This document shows positions 5,534-6,083 of a DNA stretch of 6,083 nucleotides, piece by piece. Under the pieces are notes generated by a model. That model did not search any database. It saw only the letters and a program-made list of their open reading frames with translations, and was not told the origin of the DNA. Position 1 is the stretch's first letter. The number at the start of each line of letters is the position of its first letter. The stretch spans positions 1 through 6,083 of the forward strand of contig CAJLCS010000099.1 in NCBI GenBank assembly GCA_905205195.1, written 5' to 3'. A program made the translations under genes and the position numbers. This DNA is from an uncultured Eubacteriales bacterium (lineage in GTDB: Bacteria > Bacillota > Clostridia > Oscillospirales > Oscillospiraceae).

Positions 5534-6083
5534 TTGGCTAGAAAATTCAAGACTATGGACGGCAATACCGCTGCCGCCCACGTCAGCTATGCCTTTACCG
5601 AGGTCGCTGGCATCTACCCTATTACCCCGTCCAGCCCCATGGCTGACAACGTGGATCAGTGGTCCGCTGCCGGCCGGAAGAACATTTTCGGCAACCCCGT
5701 CAAGGTTGTGGAAATGCAGTCCGAGGCAGGTGCCTCCGGTACCGTCCACGGCTCTCTGGCCGCCGGTGCGCTGACCACCACCTACACCGCCTCTCAGGGC
5801 CTGCTGCTGATGATCCCCAATATGTACAAGATCGCCGGCGAGCTGCTGCCCTGCGTGTTCCACGTCTCCGCCCGTACCGTGGCGGCCCAGGCGCTGAACA
5901 TCTTCGGTGACCACTCCGACGTGTACGCCTGTCGTCAGACCGGCTTCGCCATGCTGTGCGAAACCAACGTGCAGGAAGTCATGGACCTGGGCGCCGTGGC
6001 GCATCTGGCTGCCATCGAAGGCCGCGTGCCCTTCATCAACTTCTTCGACGGCTTCCGTACCTCTCACGAGATCCAGAAGGTCG
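5534..6083 (+). CDS. nifJ: Pyruvate:ferredoxin (flavodoxin) oxidoreductase, N-terminal part (cut by window edge)
   Basis: The first 183 residues of a PFOR of the single-chain type, normally about 1170-1180 aa, so roughly 85% lies beyond the window. The enzyme oxidises pyruvate with CoA to acetyl-CoA and CO2 and reduces ferredoxin, the central step of anaerobic carbon flow. The opening ARKFKTMDGNTAAAHVSYAF is the family's characteristic start. YPITPSS (28-34), EMQSEAGASGTVHGSLAAGA (60-79), TYTASQGLLLMIPNMYKIAG (83-102), SART (112-115), and FFDGFRTSHE (170-179) are domain I landmarks. T31, E64 and R114 fall at the numbers remembered for the pyruvate- and thiamine-diphosphate-contacting residues of the Desulfovibrio africanus enzyme. 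Domains with thiamine diphosphate and iron-sulfur clusters are not visible here. The TTG start has a good ribosome site and a near-consensus promoter, which suits a highly expressed gene. It is divergent from comM. Confidence 0.95.
   Translation, partial: MARKFKTMDGNTAAAHVSYAFTEVAGIYPITPSSPMADNVDQWSAAGRKNIFGNPVKVVEMQSEAGASGTVHGSLAAGALTTTYTASQGLLLMIPNMYKIAGELLPCVFHVSARTVAAQALNIFGDHSDVYACRQTGFAMLCETNVQEVMDLGAVAHLAAIEGRVPFINFFDGFRTSHEIQKV

Noticed and set aside
5429..6067. Leftward 212-codon frame opposite nifJ
   Set aside because: It is antisense to the conserved PFOR N-terminus, has no recognisable motif, and is a shadow of biased codon use.

Overview
The window looks like part of a chromosome from a GC-rich anaerobic Firmicute, probably a gut clostridium of the Oscillospiraceae type. 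The evidence is a pyruvate:ferredoxin oxidoreductase opening with a classic N-terminus, strong AGGAGG-type ribosome binding sites, sigma-A style promoters, and a ThiI of the short type without a rhodanese domain. The taxonomic placement is an inference from style, not from a marker gene.

Left part (1-2108) is the less GC-rich half. A TetR-family repressor gene, cut by the left edge, is read leftward and diverges from an extended SDR (NAD(P)-dependent epimerase/reductase-like) gene read rightward. Their 171-bp gap holds two promoters facing away from each other whose -10 boxes overlap, plus an imperfect palindrome lying between the boxes of the tetR promoter. This is a layout expected of a repressor that controls itself and its neighbour. 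Behind the SDR gene lies a short orphan C-terminal piece of a thioredoxin-reductase-like flavoprotein, then about 170 bp without a convincing gene but with what looks like the remnant of a small membrane protein on the minus strand.

Right part (2109-5297) is clearly GC-richer and carries a tight leftward operon: comM (YifB-type AAA+ Mg-chelatase-like protein), thiI (tRNA 4-thiouridine / thiazole sulfurtransferase) and a stand-alone CinA C-terminal domain gene (pncC-type NMN amidohydrolase). Spacings are 20 bp between comM and thiI and a 20-bp overlap between thiI and cinA. Upstream of comM, a divergent intergenic region with two near-consensus promoters separates the operon from the start of a rightward pyruvate:ferredoxin oxidoreductase gene (nifJ/porA type, TTG start), which runs off the right edge.

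The genes of the right half are housekeeping: tRNA modification, NAD salvage, transformation or branch migration, and central anaerobic carbon metabolism. The left half looks like an accessory insertion or a decaying region abutting the 3' end of cinA. I do not see a clear undescribed system. The most interesting places are the overlapping tetR/SDR control region, the thioredoxin reductase scrap, and the composition break at the cinA 3' end, which has a strong Shine-Dalgarno-like sequence followed by a broken hydrophobic reading frame.
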